Positions 42,274 through 52,040 of a stretch of DNA of 64,000 nucleotides are shown here, one piece after another. The position numbers and the translations under genes were made by a program. The notes under the pieces are model-generated. The model was not told where the DNA came from, searched no databases, and was given only the letters and a program-made list of their open reading frames with translations. The DNA lies in contig NZ_JALKBW010000001.1 in assembly GCF_023017165.1 (NCBI RefSeq), forward strand, positions 1,860,001 through 1,924,000, given 5' to 3'. Every line of letters begins with the position of its first letter. The first letter of the stretch is position 1. Source of the DNA: Gordonia alkaliphila (GTDB taxonomy: Bacteria; Actinomycetota; Actinomycetes; Mycobacteriales; Mycobacteriaceae).

Positions 42274-42899
42274 CCGTACGCAGAGTGGCAGTAGCCGTGT
42301 TCACCGCGCTCGTCGTCGCATCCCTCGTCGCCGCCGCGGTGCTGGGCACGATGTACTACCGCGCGAACACCGAGGAGAAGGCCCGCGACAGCGCCCTGGC
42401 CGCGGCCCAGTTATACGTCCAGAAGATGTTCGCCTGGAACGAGAAGACCATCTCGGACAACATCAACTTCATGATGGCGCACATGACCGGCACGGCGAAG
42501 GAACAGTACGAGCGCTACGTGATCGGCGAGCGCATCGCGGAGCTGGTGAAGGAACAGAAGTCGGTCGCCAAGGTCACCGAGCAGGGGGCCGGCGTCGTGA
42601 CGAACACGTCCGACACCGCGACCGTGCTGCTGTTCATCAACCAGTCGGCCTCCAGCGCCACGTCGTCGGAGATCCAGACCAATCCGAGCCGTATCCAGTA
42701 CACGATGGAACGTCGGGACGGGACCTGGCTGATCAACGACAGCCAGCTGATCGACGACCAGACGCTGATGGACGTGGTGGCTGAGCGCGACGGCCAGCCG
42801 GTGCCCTCGGAGGGGCTGATTCCGGCACCCGTGCCGTCGACCGCGGAGAGCCAGGCCCCGGGGAGCACCCCGACACCGGAGCCGGTGCCGACCGGCTAG
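42270..42899 (+). CDS. mas4B: Mce4-associated protein B (Mas4B)
   Basis: A 209-residue protein with an N-terminal membrane helix (VAVAVFTALVVASLVAAAVL), a compact domain (ARDSALAAAQLYVQKMFAWN to TWLINDSQLIDDQTL) and a Pro-rich tail. It is the Rv3492c-type partner of Mas4A and the last gene of the operon. GTG 42270 overlaps the mas4A stop by 4 bp. Two strong hairpins follow. Confidence 0.88.
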   Translation: MTVRRVAVAVFTALVVASLVAAAVLGTMYYRANTEEKARDSALAAAQLYVQKMFAWNEKTISDNINFMMAHMTGTAKEQYERYVIGERIAELVKEQKSVAKVTEQGAGVVTNTSDTATVLLFINQSASSATSSEIQTNPSRIQYTMERRDGTWLINDSQLIDDQTLMDVVAERDGQPVPSEGLIPAPVPSTAESQAPGSTPTPEPVPTG

Positions 42900-42929
42900 C
42901 GGTTTCCGGCAGCACACTGCCCGATCGAA

Positions 42930-42980
42930 AGTTTTATGTCCGCGGAGGCACCTCAGAGGTGCCTCCGCGGACATAAAACT
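42930..42980. terminator. Bidirectional terminator of the Mce4 operon
   Basis: Perfect 24-bp arms (42930-42953 and 42957-42980) around CAG. The outer ends supply AGTTTTAT and ATAAAACT, giving a T-run in both directions. Confidence 0.92.
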
Positions 42981-43031
42981 GTGCGGAGGGTCCCGCGGGT
43001 GACTGCACGGGGGGGCAACGATGGAGAAACG

Positions 43032-43072
43032 CGAAGGGGGTCGACGGCGTCAGACGCCGTCGACCCCCTTCG
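43032..43072. terminator. Second hairpin, aldehyde dehydrogenase side
   Basis: A perfect 19-bp stem (43032-43050 with 43054-43072) around CAG, 17 bp after the minus-strand aldehyde dehydrogenase stop. It probably ends that transcript. Confidence 0.85.
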
Positions 43073-43088
43073 GTGTCGGTGAGACCGC

Positions 43089-44549
43089 TTAGGACGAGTA
43101 GCCCATCGGCATCAGGATCGACTTGTGCTCCAGGTACGACTCCAGGCCCTCGCGACCGTTCTCGCGGCCGATGCCCGAGGCCTTGTAGCCACCGAACGGC
43201 GACGACGGGTCGATGGCGTACCAGTTGATGCCCATGGTGCCGGTGCGGACCTGCTTGGCGATCTCGATGGCACCCGGCACGTCGGCGCTCCACACCGAAC
43301 CGGCCAGACCGTAGTCGGAGTCGTTGGCGATGGCGATGGCCTCGTCGACGTCGTCGTAGGCGATGACGCTGATGACCGGGCCGAAGATCTCCTCGCGGGC
43401 GATCGTCATGTCGTTGGTGACGCCGGTGAAGATGGTCGGGCCCACCCAGTTCTCGGTGCCGATGGCCGGTGCGGCCACCTCGAGGACGGCGGTGGCGCCC
43501 TCGGCCTTGCCCTTGGCGATGTAGTCGGTGACCTTCTGGTGCTGCCGGTCGTTGATCAGCGGACCGATCTTGGTCTCCGAGTCCTCGGGCAGGCCCGGGG
43601 TGAAGGTGGCGGCGACGTCGACCATGGCGGCGACGATCTCGTCGTGGCGCGAACGCGGCACCAGGACGCGGGTCTGCGCGACGCACGCCTGGCCGGAGTT
43701 CAGGATGCCGGAGAAGACCAGCATGGGAGCGGCGGCGGCGATGTCGACGTCGTCGAGGACGATGGCCGCGGACTTGCCGCCCAGCTCCAGCGAGCAGCGC
43801 TTCAGGTTCTCACCGCAGCGCGCGGCGATGGCGCGACCGGCGGCGGTGGAGCCGGTAAAGGTGATCTTGTCGACCTCGGGGTGCTCCACGAGGGCCTGGC
43901 CGGTGGCGATGCCGCCGGGCACCACGGAGATGACACCCTCGGGCACGCCGGCCTCGGTGAACAGCTCGGCGAGGACGTTGGCGTTGATCGGGGTCTCGGG
44001 TGCGGGCTTGAGGACCACCGAGCAGCCGGCGGCCAGGGCCGGACCGAACTTGTTGCACAGCAGGAACAGCGGCACGTTCCACGCGATGATCGCGCCGACC
44101 ACGCCGACCGGCTCGCGGACCACCAGGGTCTCGCCGAACAGGCCGGTGCGCTTCTCTTCCCACTCGTAGGCCTCGGCGGCGTCGGCGTACCCGGCGAGGA
44201 CGCCGGTGCCGGCCAGCTGCTGCAGGGTGGCGACGTCGCCGGGGGTGGCACCCATTTCGGCGGAGATCAGCGCGCAGATTTCTGCCGAACGCTCGTTGAT
44301 CAGGTCGGCGGCGCGGCGGATCACGGCGGCGCGCTCGGCCGGCGGGGTGTTGCGCCAGACGCCGGAGTCGAAGGCCTCGCGGGCCGCGCGCACGGCGGTG
44401 TCCACGTCCGTGGCATCGGCGCTGGGAACGCTGCCGATGAGCTCACCGGTGGCGGGGGAGAAGACTTCGAGGCGCTCAGCGGAATGCGGTGCCACCCAGC
44501 GACCGCCGAGATACAGCTGATCGGTCTTGATGGGGGTGATGACGGACAT
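43089..44549 (-). CDS. NAD-dependent aldehyde dehydrogenase, Rv0223c-like
   Basis: A 486-residue aldehyde dehydrogenase. The catalytic cysteine is in FSGILNSGQACVAQTRVL, the general-base glutamate in CSLELGGKSAAIV and the cofactor motif in FTGSTAAGRAI. It resembles Rv0223c, a member of the KstR regulon. The perfect KstR box 37 bp upstream supports a sterol role, for example oxidation of a side-chain aldehyde, but the substrate is not shown. ATG 44549 is preceded by AGGAGC. Confidence 0.88.
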   Translation of the reverse strand: MSVITPIKTDQLYLGGRWVAPHSAERLEVFSPATGELIGSVPSADATDVDTAVRAAREAFDSGVWRNTPPAERAAVIRRAADLINERSAEICALISAEMGATPGDVATLQQLAGTGVLAGYADAAEAYEWEEKRTGLFGETLVVREPVGVVGAIIAWNVPLFLLCNKFGPALAAGCSVVLKPAPETPINANVLAELFTEAGVPEGVISVVPGGIATGQALVEHPEVDKITFTGSTAAGRAIAARCGENLKRCSLELGGKSAAIVLDDVDIAAAAPMLVFSGILNSGQACVAQTRVLVPRSRHDEIVAAMVDVAATFTPGLPEDSETKIGPLINDRQHQKVTDYIAKGKAEGATAVLEVAAPAIGTENWVGPTIFTGVTNDMTIAREEIFGPVISVIAYDDVDEAIAIANDSDYGLAGSVWSADVPGAIEIAKQVRTGTMGINWYAIDPSSPFGGYKASGIGRENGREGLESYLEHKSILMPMGYSS

Positions 44550-44586
44550 GCGTGCTCCTGGTATCGGGGGATGTCTCCCCCGATAC

Positions 44587-44600
44587 TAGAACACGTTCTA
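44587..44600. promoter_or_regulatory. KstR operator upstream of the aldehyde dehydrogenase
   Basis: TAGAACACGTTCTA within the 18-bp palindrome ACTAGAACACGTTCTAGT, the most symmetrical KstR site in the window. It lies between mhuD and the aldehyde dehydrogenase, both on the minus strand, so it should control only the latter. Confidence 0.92.
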
Positions 44601-44608
44601 GTGCAGGG

Positions 44609-44914
44609 TCAGGACTTGGGGCTCACGTCGAGCACCACATCGAACTCCAGCAGGTCAGCACCGGTGGCCACCGGCTTGCGATCGCCGGAGTGCGCGGCGC
44701 GGGCGTCGCCGCCGGCCCACGCCTGGAAGCTCTCCTCGTCGGCCCACTGGGTCACCACGAAATACCGGTCGTCGCCCTTGGTGGGGCGCAGCAGCTGGAA
44801 GCCGAGGAAGCCGGGTGCCTGCTCGACGACGCCCGCGCGCCCGGCGAAGCGCTTCTCGAGCTCGGCGCCGTGCTCGGCGGGGACACTGATCGCGTTGATT
44901 TTCACAATTGCCAT
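44609..44914 (-). CDS. mhuD: MhuD-like haem-degrading monooxygenase
   Basis: A 101-residue protein of the antibiotic-biosynthesis-monooxygenase fold that matches Rv3592 closely (KINAISVPAEHGAELEKRFA, GFLGFQLLRPTKGDDRYFVV, GADLLEFDVVLDV). The residues essential in MhuD are present: Asn7, Trp66 and His75. MhuD opens haem to mycobilin and releases iron without CO. It diverges from the alpha/beta hydrolase gene, the same pairing as Rv3592/Rv3591c. Its stop lies 9 bp from the downstream KstR box. Confidence 0.93.
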   Translation of the reverse strand: MAIVKINAISVPAEHGAELEKRFAGRAGVVEQAPGFLGFQLLRPTKGDDRYFVVTQWADEESFQAWAGGDARAAHSGDRKPVATGADLLEFDVVLDVSPKS

Positions 44915-44978
44915 GACTGCAGGGTACGCGGCGCGACTACCGGCGTCCGGGGCCGCGCGGCGACTAAGGTGTCATCCC

Positions 44979-45809
44979 GTGGATGAGACTCCCGGTCTGC
45001 CGGGTCATGGCGGCCAGTACGACTTACGCGGTCTGCTCGACCACGGCGGCGACGAGCGGGCCGGTTTCGAGCAGGGCTTCGGCGCCATCGTGCTGCTGCA
45101 CGGGCTGATGGGTCGGGGCGCCACCTGGCGTCGACAGATTCCCTGGCTGCGCCGGTACGGCCGGGTCTTCACCTACGACGCCGCCTTCCATCAGGGCGCC
45201 GACCGCGTCGGCACGCCGACGGCCGAGGAGATGTCGACCGAGCGTTTCGTCGCCGACGTCGCCGAGGTGCTCACCTGGATCGACCGCGGCCCGGTGGCGC
45301 TGATCGGCCATTCGATGGGCGGCCTGCACGCCTGGTGTACGGCGGCTGCCTACCCCGAGTTGGTGGGCGCGCTGGTGGTGGAGGACATGGCTCCGGACTT
45401 CCGCGGGCAGACCACCGGCACCTGGGCGCCGTGGTTCGAGAGCTGGCCCGAGCGGTTCGCCGGCCTCGACGAGGCGGTCGCGCACTTCGGTCCGGTCGCC
45501 GGTCGGTACTTCTACGAGGCCTTCGACGACGGACGACTGCACGGCTCGATCCCGGTCTGGGCGGCCATCGCCGAGGAGTGGGGCGGCCGCGACTTCTGGA
45601 CGCAGTGGGAGGCGGTGAGCGTGCCGTCGTTGCTGCTGGAGGCCGAGTACTCGGTGGCGCCCGCCGGTCAGATGCGGCAGATGGCCGAGCGCAATCGGCT
45701 CGCCACTCATCTGACGGTGCCCGGGGCCGGACACCTCATACACGACGACGCCCCGGAAGTGTTCCGGGGCGCCGTCGAGGCTTTCCTGTCGCGCGTCGGT
45801 CCCGTCTAG
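44979..45809 (+). CDS. Alpha/beta hydrolase, Rv3591c-like
   Basis: A 276-residue alpha/beta-hydrolase. The oxyanion region is VLLHGLMGRGATW, the nucleophilic serine lies in GHSMGG, and the catalytic histidine is in VPGAGHLIHDDAPEVF. It corresponds to Rv3591c by sequence and by its place beside mhuD. Substrate unknown. GTG 44979 (VDETPGLPGHGGQYDL) is the likely start; the frame stays open far upstream but only as an antisense reading through the aldehyde dehydrogenase. It converges with the MFS gene. Confidence 0.87.
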   Translation: MDETPGLPGHGGQYDLRGLLDHGGDERAGFEQGFGAIVLLHGLMGRGATWRRQIPWLRRYGRVFTYDAAFHQGADRVGTPTAEEMSTERFVADVAEVLTWIDRGPVALIGHSMGGLHAWCTAAAYPELVGALVVEDMAPDFRGQTTGTWAPWFESWPERFAGLDEAVAHFGPVAGRYFYEAFDDGRLHGSIPVWAAIAEEWGGRDFWTQWEAVSVPSLLLEAEYSVAPAGQMRQMAERNRLATHLTVPGAGHLIHDDAPEVFRGAVEAFLSRVGPV

Positions 45810-45828
45810 GACCTCGGCGCGGCGCCGA

Positions 45829-47358
45829 TCAGTGCGGCAGCACCGGCGTCGCCGGGGCGTCGAGATCCACGTCCTCGGTCACCAAATCGGAGACCTTCCG
45901 GCGGGGCAGGAAGAACGCCGGGATGAAGCAGCAGGCCACCAGGACAGCGGCCACCAGGAAGGTGGTGCTGAAGCCGTTGGCCGCGTCGACCTTGGCGGCC
46001 TCGATGACCGGCTCCGGCAGGTTGACGCCCGGCATGCCGATGGACATCAGGATGCCGCGGGTGTCGGCCAGCAGCAGGCCGGTGAAGATCACCGTGATCA
46101 CGGCGGTGCCGATCGACGCGGCGGTCTGCTGCAGGGCGTTCAGCATGGTGGAACCGTCGCTCACGTCGTCGCCGCGCAGCGAGGCGAGGGCGGCGGACAT
46201 GATCGGCATCATGGTCATGCCCATGCCCAGACCCTGGATGAACAGGGCGCTGCACAGGTACACGTAGTTGGGCTGCGGGCCCACCGCGATGAACATCGCG
46301 ACACCGATGAGGATCAGCACCAGGCCGCCGAGGACGAACTTGCCCGGGCCCATCTTGTCGGTGAGCTTGCCGGCGATCGGCATGGTCAGCATGGCGCCGA
46401 TGCCCTGCGGGGCCAGCAGCAGGCCGGCCATCATCGGGCTCTTCTCTCCGACCATCTGGAAGTACTGCGGGTACAGCAGGCCCGAGCCGAAGAAGGCGAC
46501 GGCGAAGAAGGCCATGGTGATCACCGAGACGGTGAGCGTGCGGTTGCGGAACAGGCGCAGGTCCAGCAGCGGGTACTTGGCGCGCAGGGCCCAGAACACG
46601 AAGGCCAGGATCAGCAGGCCGCCGACGATCATCGAGACATAGACGCGCGGGGCGTTGAACGTGCCCTCCTCGGCCGACGACGACACGCCGAACAGGAACA
46701 GCGCCAGGCCCGGCGACAGCAGCAAGAGGCCGACGATGTCGAGCTTGCGGCCCGGGTTCTTGTCGTCGGTGGGCAGCACCATCCAGGCGTAGACCAGGGC
46801 GATCAGGCCGAGCGGGATGTTGATCAGGAAGATCCAGTGCCAGGAGGCGATGTCGATCAGCCAGCCGCCCAGAATCGGGCCGGCGATCGGGCCCAGCAGC
46901 ATCGGGATACCGAGGATGGCCATCACCGAACCGACCCGGTCGGGTCCGGCCGCGCGGGTCATGATCATCATGCCGATCGGCATGAGCAGACCGCCGCCGA
47001 GACCCTGAATCATGCGGAAGGCCACCAGCATGCCGATGTTGGTCGACAGCGCGCACAGCAGCGAGCCGAGCAGGAACAGCACCAGCGAGGCGATGTAGAC
47101 GTTGCGCGTGCCGAACCGGGAGGCGGCCCAGCCCGCGGTGGGAATCACCGCGGCCAGCGCCAACGTGTAGCCGGTCATCGTCCAGGCGACGGTGGCCGGA
47201 TTGTCCACGTTGAACTCTTGCATGAACGGCAGCTGCGCCACCGCCACGACGGTGACGTCCAGAATGGACATGATGGCGCCGAGAACCACGACACCGGCCA
47301 CGATGAAGACATCGCGACCCAACTTGTCGGGCGCGACGGCCGGGGAGGCCTGGGACAT
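45829..47358 (-). CDS. MFS drug exporter, DHA2 (EmrB/QacA) family
   Basis: A 509-residue transporter with 14 predicted membrane helices. DHA2 marks are the first-helix motif IMSILDVTVVAVAQLPFMQ, the loop WAASRFGTRNVYIAS and motif C, GIPMLLGPIAGPILGGWLID. It should export hydrophobic compounds by proton exchange; the natural substrate is unknown. The MarR gene lies 34 bp upstream in the same direction, so the pair probably forms one regulated unit. Confidence 0.9.
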   Translation of the reverse strand: MSQASPAVAPDKLGRDVFIVAGVVVLGAIMSILDVTVVAVAQLPFMQEFNVDNPATVAWTMTGYTLALAAVIPTAGWAASRFGTRNVYIASLVLFLLGSLLCALSTNIGMLVAFRMIQGLGGGLLMPIGMMIMTRAAGPDRVGSVMAILGIPMLLGPIAGPILGGWLIDIASWHWIFLINIPLGLIALVYAWMVLPTDDKNPGRKLDIVGLLLLSPGLALFLFGVSSSAEEGTFNAPRVYVSMIVGGLLILAFVFWALRAKYPLLDLRLFRNRTLTVSVITMAFFAVAFFGSGLLYPQYFQMVGEKSPMMAGLLLAPQGIGAMLTMPIAGKLTDKMGPGKFVLGGLVLILIGVAMFIAVGPQPNYVYLCSALFIQGLGMGMTMMPIMSAALASLRGDDVSDGSTMLNALQQTAASIGTAVITVIFTGLLLADTRGILMSIGMPGVNLPEPVIEAAKVDAANGFSTTFLVAAVLVACCFIPAFFLPRRKVSDLVTEDVDLDAPATPVLPH

Positions 47359-47392
47359 GGGGATTCCTTAACGTCGAAGGGGGTGAAGCGGG

Positions 47393-47860
47393 TCAGGCGT
47401 GGTGGACCAGCGGCGGCGGCAGGTAGGCGGCGGCCGCGGCCACGGCCTGGTGCAGCCGGTCGCGGACATCGTCGGGGATCGCCTGCAGCGGTGCCCGCAC
47501 GGAATGGCTGTGCACTCGGAACTGCTCGGTCAGCAGGTCGTGACCGGAGCCGGTGAGGGACAGGCGCTTCACGCGGCGGTCCTGGGCGTCCTCGCGGCGG
47601 TCCACGAAGCCGAGGGCCACCAGGCGATCGGCGGCGCGGCCGGCCGCCGGGAGCGACAGGCCCACCTCGTCGGCCACCTCGTGGACCGGGCAGGCCTTGC
47701 CGCGGGCCAGGACGAACAGCATGCGCAGCTGGGACACGGTGAGTTCGGTGGCGGCGACGGCCTCGACGGCGGTCAGTTGCGCAGCGCTCAGCAGTCGGTC
47801 GATGAAGTCCGCCACGGCGGTGGCGGTCGCTTCGACGGCGGAGGTGGCGGGTGCAGACAC
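47393..47860 (-). CDS. MarR-family regulator
   Basis: A 155-residue winged-helix regulator. The recognition region is VADEVGLSLPAAGRAADRLV followed by the wing GFVDRREDAQDRRVKRLSLT, the MarR signature. It most likely represses itself and the MFS exporter that follows. GTG 47860 (VSAPATSAVEA) is preferred over the TTG at 47884 because that longer start would lie in the inverted repeat at 47881-47897. It diverges from the glutathione peroxidase gene. Confidence 0.85.
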   Translation of the reverse strand: MSAPATSAVEATATAVADFIDRLLSAAQLTAVEAVAATELTVSQLRMLFVLARGKACPVHEVADEVGLSLPAAGRAADRLVALGFVDRREDAQDRRVKRLSLTGSGHDLLTEQFRVHSHSVRAPLQAIPDDVRDRLHQAVAAAAAYLPPPLVHHA

Positions 47861-47880
47861 CCGGATATGGTTACGCAGGC

Positions 47881-47897
47881 GCAACTATTGCTGCAAC
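47881..47897. promoter_or_regulatory. Candidate MarR operator
   Basis: Around TTGCTGCAA (47888-47896) the sequence forms an inverted repeat, with further GCAAC/GTTGTG half-sites on either side. It sits upstream of marR and the divergent gpx, where an autoregulatory site is expected. Inference from position and symmetry only. Confidence 0.4.
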
Positions 47898-47943
47898 ACA
47901 ACCAATGGTGAGCTTGCTCACTTCGCGGCTAGGCTTGTGCACC

Positions 47944-48438
47944 ATGACGCAGAACACGCACGGCATCAAGGACATTCCGGTCACCGCCCTGGACGGCTCG
48001 GCGCTCGCGCTGGCCGACTTCCCGGGCCCGTTGCTGATCGTCAACGTCGCCTCCAAGTGCGGCCTCACCCCGCAGTACGCCAAGCTCGAGGAACTGGCGC
48101 GCACCTACGGCGACCGCGGTCTCACCGTGGTCGGCATGCCGTGCAATCAGTTCATGGGGCAGGAGCCCGGCACCGCCGACGAGATCGCCACCTTCTGCTC
48201 GGTGACCTACGGGGTCACCTTCCCGCTGCTGGCCAAGGCCGATGTGAACGGTGACGACCGGCACCCGCTGTACGCCGAACTCACCCGCGCGGCCGACGCC
48301 GACGGCGAGGCCGGCGACATCCAGTGGAACTTCGAGAAGTTCCTCGTCGGTGCCGACGGGCAGGTCCTGGGCCGCTTCCGTCCGCGCACCGAACCCGATG
48401 CGCCCGAGGTGATCGCGGCGGTCGAAGCGGCGCTTTAG
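47944..48438 (+). CDS. Glutathione-peroxidase-family peroxidase
   Basis: A 164-residue peroxidase. The peroxidatic cysteine is in NVASKCGLTPQYAKLEEL, the glutamine in PCNQFMGQEPGT and the tryptophan in IQWNFEKFLV, i.e. the Cys-Gln-Trp triad of the Gpx fold. Actinobacterial members use thioredoxin rather than glutathione, so it probably reduces lipid or hydrogen peroxides with thioredoxin. No ribosome-binding site of note; ATG 47944. It diverges from marR. Confidence 0.9.
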   Translation: MTQNTHGIKDIPVTALDGSALALADFPGPLLIVNVASKCGLTPQYAKLEELARTYGDRGLTVVGMPCNQFMGQEPGTADEIATFCSVTYGVTFPLLAKADVNGDDRHPLYAELTRAADADGEAGDIQWNFEKFLVGADGQVLGRFRPRTEPDAPEVIAAVEAAL

Positions 48439-48502
48439 TCGTCGGCCGGTCCATGCCGGTACAGTGAACGTCGTCGTACGAGCTGTGAGGAGCGGTGCCC
48501 AG

Positions 48503-48742
48503 ATGGCGCGTGTAGTGGTCGATGTGATGCCCAAGGCCGAGATCCTGGACCCGCAGGGACAGGCGATCGTCGGTGCCCTCGGGCGCCTCGGATTCTCCGG
48601 CGTCACTGACGTCCGGCAGGGGAAGCGTTTCGAGCTGGAGGTCGACGACTCGGTCGACGACGCCACGCTGGAGCGCATCGCCGAAGAAGTGCTCACCAAC
48701 ACGGTGATCGAGAACTTCTCCGTCACCCGTATCTCGGAGTGA
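48503..48742 (+). CDS. purS: PurS, FGAM synthase small subunit
   Basis: A 79-residue subunit of phosphoribosylformylglycinamidine synthase (purine pathway), beginning [20 protein letters not shown] with the core [11 protein letters not shown]. PurS bridges PurQ and PurL in the bacterial three-part enzyme. Length is the same as the M. tuberculosis protein. ATG 48503 is chosen; AGGAG lies about 11 bp upstream. purQ follows with a 5-bp gap; purL is not in the window. Confidence 0.95.
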   Translation: MARVVVDVMPKAEILDPQGQAIVGALGRLGFSGVTDVRQGKRFELEVDDSVDDATLERIAEEVLTNTVIENFSVTRISE

Positions 48743-48747
48743 CGACG

Positions 48748-49428
48748 ATGAGCGCGCGTATCGGAGTCATCACCTTCCCCGGCACGCTCGACGATGTCGA
48801 CGCGGCTCGCGCCGTGCGGCTCGCCGGTGCCGAGGCCGTCAGCCTGTGGCACGGCGACGCCGACCTGCAGGGCGTCGACGCCGTCGTCGTCCCGGGCGGC
48901 TTCTCTTACGGCGACTACCTGCGCTGCGGCGCCATCGCCAGCTTCGCGCCGGTGATGCAGTCGGTGGTCGACGCGGCCCGCGGCGGCATGCCGGTGTTGG
49001 GCATCTGCAACGGCTTCCAGATCCTCTGCGAGGCCGGACTGCTGCCGGGCGCCCTGACCCGGAACGAGGGTCTGCACTTCATCTGCCGCGATCAGTGGCT
49101 GCGCGTGGAGAACAATTCCTCGGCGTGGACCACCCGGTACGAGGCCGGTGCCGAGATCCTGATCCCGCTGAAGTCGGGTGAGGGTCGCTACCAGGCTGAC
49201 GAGCGCACGCTCGCCGAACTGCAGGGCGAGGGTCGCATCGTCTTCACCTACGCGGGCGACAACCCGAACGGCAGCCAGCTCGATATCGCGGGCATCTCCA
49301 GCGAGAACGGGCGCGTCGTGGGCCTCATGCCGCACCCCGAGCACGCCATCGAGGCGCTGACCGGACCGAGCGACGACGGCCTCGGGCTGTTCTACTCGGC
49401 CATCGACTCGGTGCTCGCGAGCGTCTGA
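48748..49428 (+). CDS. purQ: PurQ, FGAM synthase glutaminase subunit
   Basis: A 226-residue class I glutamine amidotransferase that supplies ammonia to PurL. The nucleophile is the cysteine in [19 protein letters not shown] and the His-Glu pair is in [13 protein letters not shown]. The oxyanion segment [16 protein letters not shown] is typical of PurQ. ATG 48748 is preferred; a GTG at 48739 overlaps the purS stop and would add three residues. The enzyme acts in de novo purine synthesis, unrelated to sterols. Confidence 0.96.
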   Translation: MSARIGVITFPGTLDDVDAARAVRLAGAEAVSLWHGDADLQGVDAVVVPGGFSYGDYLRCGAIASFAPVMQSVVDAARGGMPVLGICNGFQILCEAGLLPGALTRNEGLHFICRDQWLRVENNSSAWTTRYEAGAEILIPLKSGEGRYQADERTLAELQGEGRIVFTYAGDNPNGSQLDIAGISSENGRVVGLMPHPEHAIEALTGPSDDGLGLFYSAIDSVLASV

Positions 49429-49439
49429 CACCACCAGCG

Positions 49440-50726
49440 ATGATCGCCACCTCTGCCGGCGCCGAGGGACTCGGCGCCTTCATCGACGCGTCGCCGTCGC
49501 CCTTCCACGTCTGCGCCACCGTCGCCGCCGAACTCGACGCGGCCGGTTACGAGCAGCTGCTCGAGACCGACCCCTGGGACGGCCGGGTGGCCGGGCGCCG
49601 CTACGTGATCCGCGGCGGGTCGATCATCGCGTGGAATGGCTGCGAACTCGCGCCGTTGCGCATCGTCGGCGGTCATACCGACAGCCCCAACCTGCGGGTC
49701 AAGCAGCATCCGGACCGGTCCAGCGCCGGTCTGGCAACGGTGGCGCTGGAGCCGTACGGCGGCGCGTGGCTCAACTCCTGGCTCGATCGCGACCTCGGTC
49801 TGTCCGGTCGGCTGGCCTACGCCCACGACGGCGGGGTGGCCCACGCGTTGGTCCTGATTGACGAGCCGGTGCTGCGCGTGCCGCAGCTGGCGATCCACCT
49901 GTCCGAGGACCGCAAGGGCGTGCAGCTGGATCCGCAGCGGCACGTCGACGCGATCCGCGGAATCGGAGAGGCCCGGCCGCTCCTGGAGTGGCTCACCGAA
50001 CGCGCCGGGCTGACCCCGGGCAGCGTCCTCGGTTGGGAACTGATGACCCATGACCTAGCGCCGTCGCAGCTGATCGGCACCGACCGCGACCTGCTCAGTG
50101 CGCCGCGGCTGGACAACCAGGGGACCTGCTACGCAGGATTGCGCGCGCTGCTCGACGCCGCGCCGGGTGACACCGTCCAGGATGAGAGCACCGCGATGCT
50201 GGCGCTCTTCGACCACGAAGAGGTCGGCTCCGGCTCTGAACGCGGCGCGGCGTCGGACTTCCTGGTAACCGTCTGCGAACGCCTGATCGGCGGACTCGGC
50301 GGCACCCGGGACGACTTCCTGCGGCTGATGGCCGCGAGCTTCCACGTCTCCGGCGACATGGCGCACGGCACCCACCCGAACTACCCGGATCGGCACGAGC
50401 CCGGCCACCGCATCGACCTCGGCGGCGGACCGGTGCTGAAGGTGAACCAGAATCTGCGCTACGCCTCCGATGCGACCGGCGAGGCCGAGTTCGCGCTGGC
50501 TTGCCGGGCCGCGGGCGTTCCGCTGCAGCGCTACGTGCACCGCGCCGATCTGCCGTGCGGCTCCACCATCGGACCGCTCACCGCGGCGCGCACCGGCTTG
50601 AAGACGGTCGACGTCGGGGCCCCGCAGCTGGCCATGCACAGCGCCCGCGAGCTCATGGCGGCCGCCGATGTGCCGATGTACTCGGCCGCGCTGCAGGCCT
50701 TCCTCACCCGGGGCGGAGCACGCTGA
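49440..50726 (+). CDS. pepC: M18-family aminopeptidase
   Basis: A 428-residue zinc aminopeptidase of family M18. Metal and catalytic motifs are [42 protein letters not shown] and AMHSARELM at the end. It matches Rv0800. These peptidases remove acidic or neutral N-terminal residues in the cytosol. It starts 11 bp after purQ, so it may be in the same transcript; the two converge no further because the next gene is on the other strand and overlaps its last 23 bp. Confidence 0.93.
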   Translation: MIATSAGAEGLGAFIDASPSPFHVCATVAAELDAAGYEQLLETDPWDGRVAGRRYVIRGGSIIAWNGCELAPLRIVGGHTDSPNLRVKQHPDRSSAGLATVALEPYGGAWLNSWLDRDLGLSGRLAYAHDGGVAHALVLIDEPVLRVPQLAIHLSEDRKGVQLDPQRHVDAIRGIGEARPLLEWLTERAGLTPGSVLGWELMTHDLAPSQLIGTDRDLLSAPRLDNQGTCYAGLRALLDAAPGDTVQDESTAMLALFDHEEVGSGSERGAASDFLVTVCERLIGGLGGTRDDFLRLMAASFHVSGDMAHGTHPNYPDRHEPGHRIDLGGGPVLKVNQNLRYASDATGEAEFALACRAAGVPLQRYVHRADLPCGSTIGPLTAARTGLKTVDVGAPQLAMHSARELMAAADVPMYSAALQAFLTRGGAR

Positions 50727-51996
50727 GCTCGGTGCCCTGCGTCAGCACCACGTAGCCGTTCACCGCGGCGGCGGTGCCGTTGATCTCGCGGTCCCAGGCG
50801 ATGGTGCCGGCCGCGGCGTCGTAGGCGGTGAGAGTGGCCCGGCTCGCCATGAGCAGCGTCGACCCCGATGATCCCACGCAGCGCAGCAGGTCCAGATTGT
50901 GCTCGGGGTCGGTGATCGAGGGCGGTGCCATCGAGCCGAGCGCGGCGCCGTCGCGCAGGTCGAAGAAGCGGCGCGACCGGTCCTTGCGCGCGAAGGCGAC
51001 GATGTCGCCACAGGCGCGGGTGTTGCTCTTGGACAGTTCCGGGTCGGCGATCTGCCACAGACCCTTGCCGGTGGCCGGGTCGATCACCTCGTAGTGTCCG
51101 GAATCCTCCATCATCGCGGCCGCCCCGGTGCCGGCCAGGACGGGCAGCACCGAGTCGCCGCTGACCACGGTCATGCTGCGCGCGGTGCGCACCGGGGTGG
51201 CGGCGACGCTGCGGTCGGTGCGCGGATAGACCTGCACCTGACGTCCGTCGGGGCCGTTGCTCACGGTCAGCACGCCGCTCTCGTACACCCGGACGTCACA
51301 CTGCTCGCACGCGAGCAGGTCGGCGCCGGTGGTCGGGTCCAGCACGAAGCCGCGTCCGTCGGCGGTCGTCACCACCAGCAGGCCGCCGTTCACGGTGGCT
51401 TTCGCGGCGGAGGCGAAGCCGCGTTCCCAGCGGGCATCCCCGGCCGGGGTGCGCAGGGTGACCTGCCTGCCGAACTGGTTGATCCGCAGGAAGTCGTTGC
51501 CGACCGCGGTGACCTGCACGGTGTCGTCGAGCGGGCCGGCCTCCTGCGGGGTGCCCTCGTCGTCGATCAGGTAGAAGCCGTTCGGGCGGTCGCCGAGCTT
51601 CACCGCGCAGCCGACGCGGCGGTCCCCGGTCAGCGCGCAGTCGCCGAGCCCGGCGCGGACCGGCGTCGTCCACCGTTGGTCGCCGGTCACCCCGTCGACG
51701 AGCGTGAAGGACCGTCCCAGGCCCGACGGGTACGACAGCAACCAGTCGGCGCCGCGCTGATCGGCGACGGTGATCGGGCCGGAGCCGGTGTAGCCCGGCA
51801 GCGACTGATCGTCGACGGTCCATGCCGTCTCGGGTGCGGCGGAGTAGTCGCGCAGCAGGCCGTCGTCGCCTCGATGATCCTGCTCGGTCGGGCCCCACAG
51901 GACGGCGCCCGCGATCACCACCAGCAGCAGGGAACCGAGGATGCCGACCGCGGCGATACCGGGCCGACGGCGGGAGGAATAGTCCGAACGCGACAT
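50704..51996 (-). CDS. Membrane-anchored beta-propeller (PQQ-like) protein
   Basis: A 430-residue protein with a basic N-terminus, one membrane helix ([20 protein letters not shown]) and an outer domain made of repeats with the PQQ/YVTN-like pattern ([40 protein letters not shown]). Two cysteine pairs ([13 protein letters not shown] and LLACEQCDV) could be disulphides. Function unknown; similar proteins are common beside cell-envelope genes in mycolate bacteria. It overlaps the 3' end of pepC by 23 bp. Confidence 0.82.
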   Translation of the reverse strand: MSRSDYSSRRRPGIAAVGILGSLLLVVIAGAVLWGPTEQDHRGDDGLLRDYSAAPETAWTVDDQSLPGYTGSGPITVADQRGADWLLSYPSGLGRSFTLVDGVTGDQRWTTPVRAGLGDCALTGDRRVGCAVKLGDRPNGFYLIDDEGTPQEAGPLDDTVQVTAVGNDFLRINQFGRQVTLRTPAGDARWERGFASAAKATVNGGLLVVTTADGRGFVLDPTTGADLLACEQCDVRVYESGVLTVSNGPDGRQVQVYPRTDRSVAATPVRTARSMTVVSGDSVLPVLAGTGAAAMMEDSGHYEVIDPATGKGLWQIADPELSKSNTRACGDIVAFARKDRSRRFFDLRDGAALGSMAPPSITDPEHNLDLLRCVGSSGSTLLMASRATLTAYDAAAGTIAWDREINGTAAAVNGYVVLTQGTELSVLRPG

Positions 51997-52040
51997 GGGT
52001 TCAGTCTTTCACGGCCCTTCGGGGCCGCAGCTTGAGTGTC

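Noticed and set aside
43125-44978. Plus-strand extension in front of the alpha/beta hydrolase
   Set aside because: It runs antisense through the aldehyde dehydrogenase and mhuD, which have clear catalytic motifs on the other strand.
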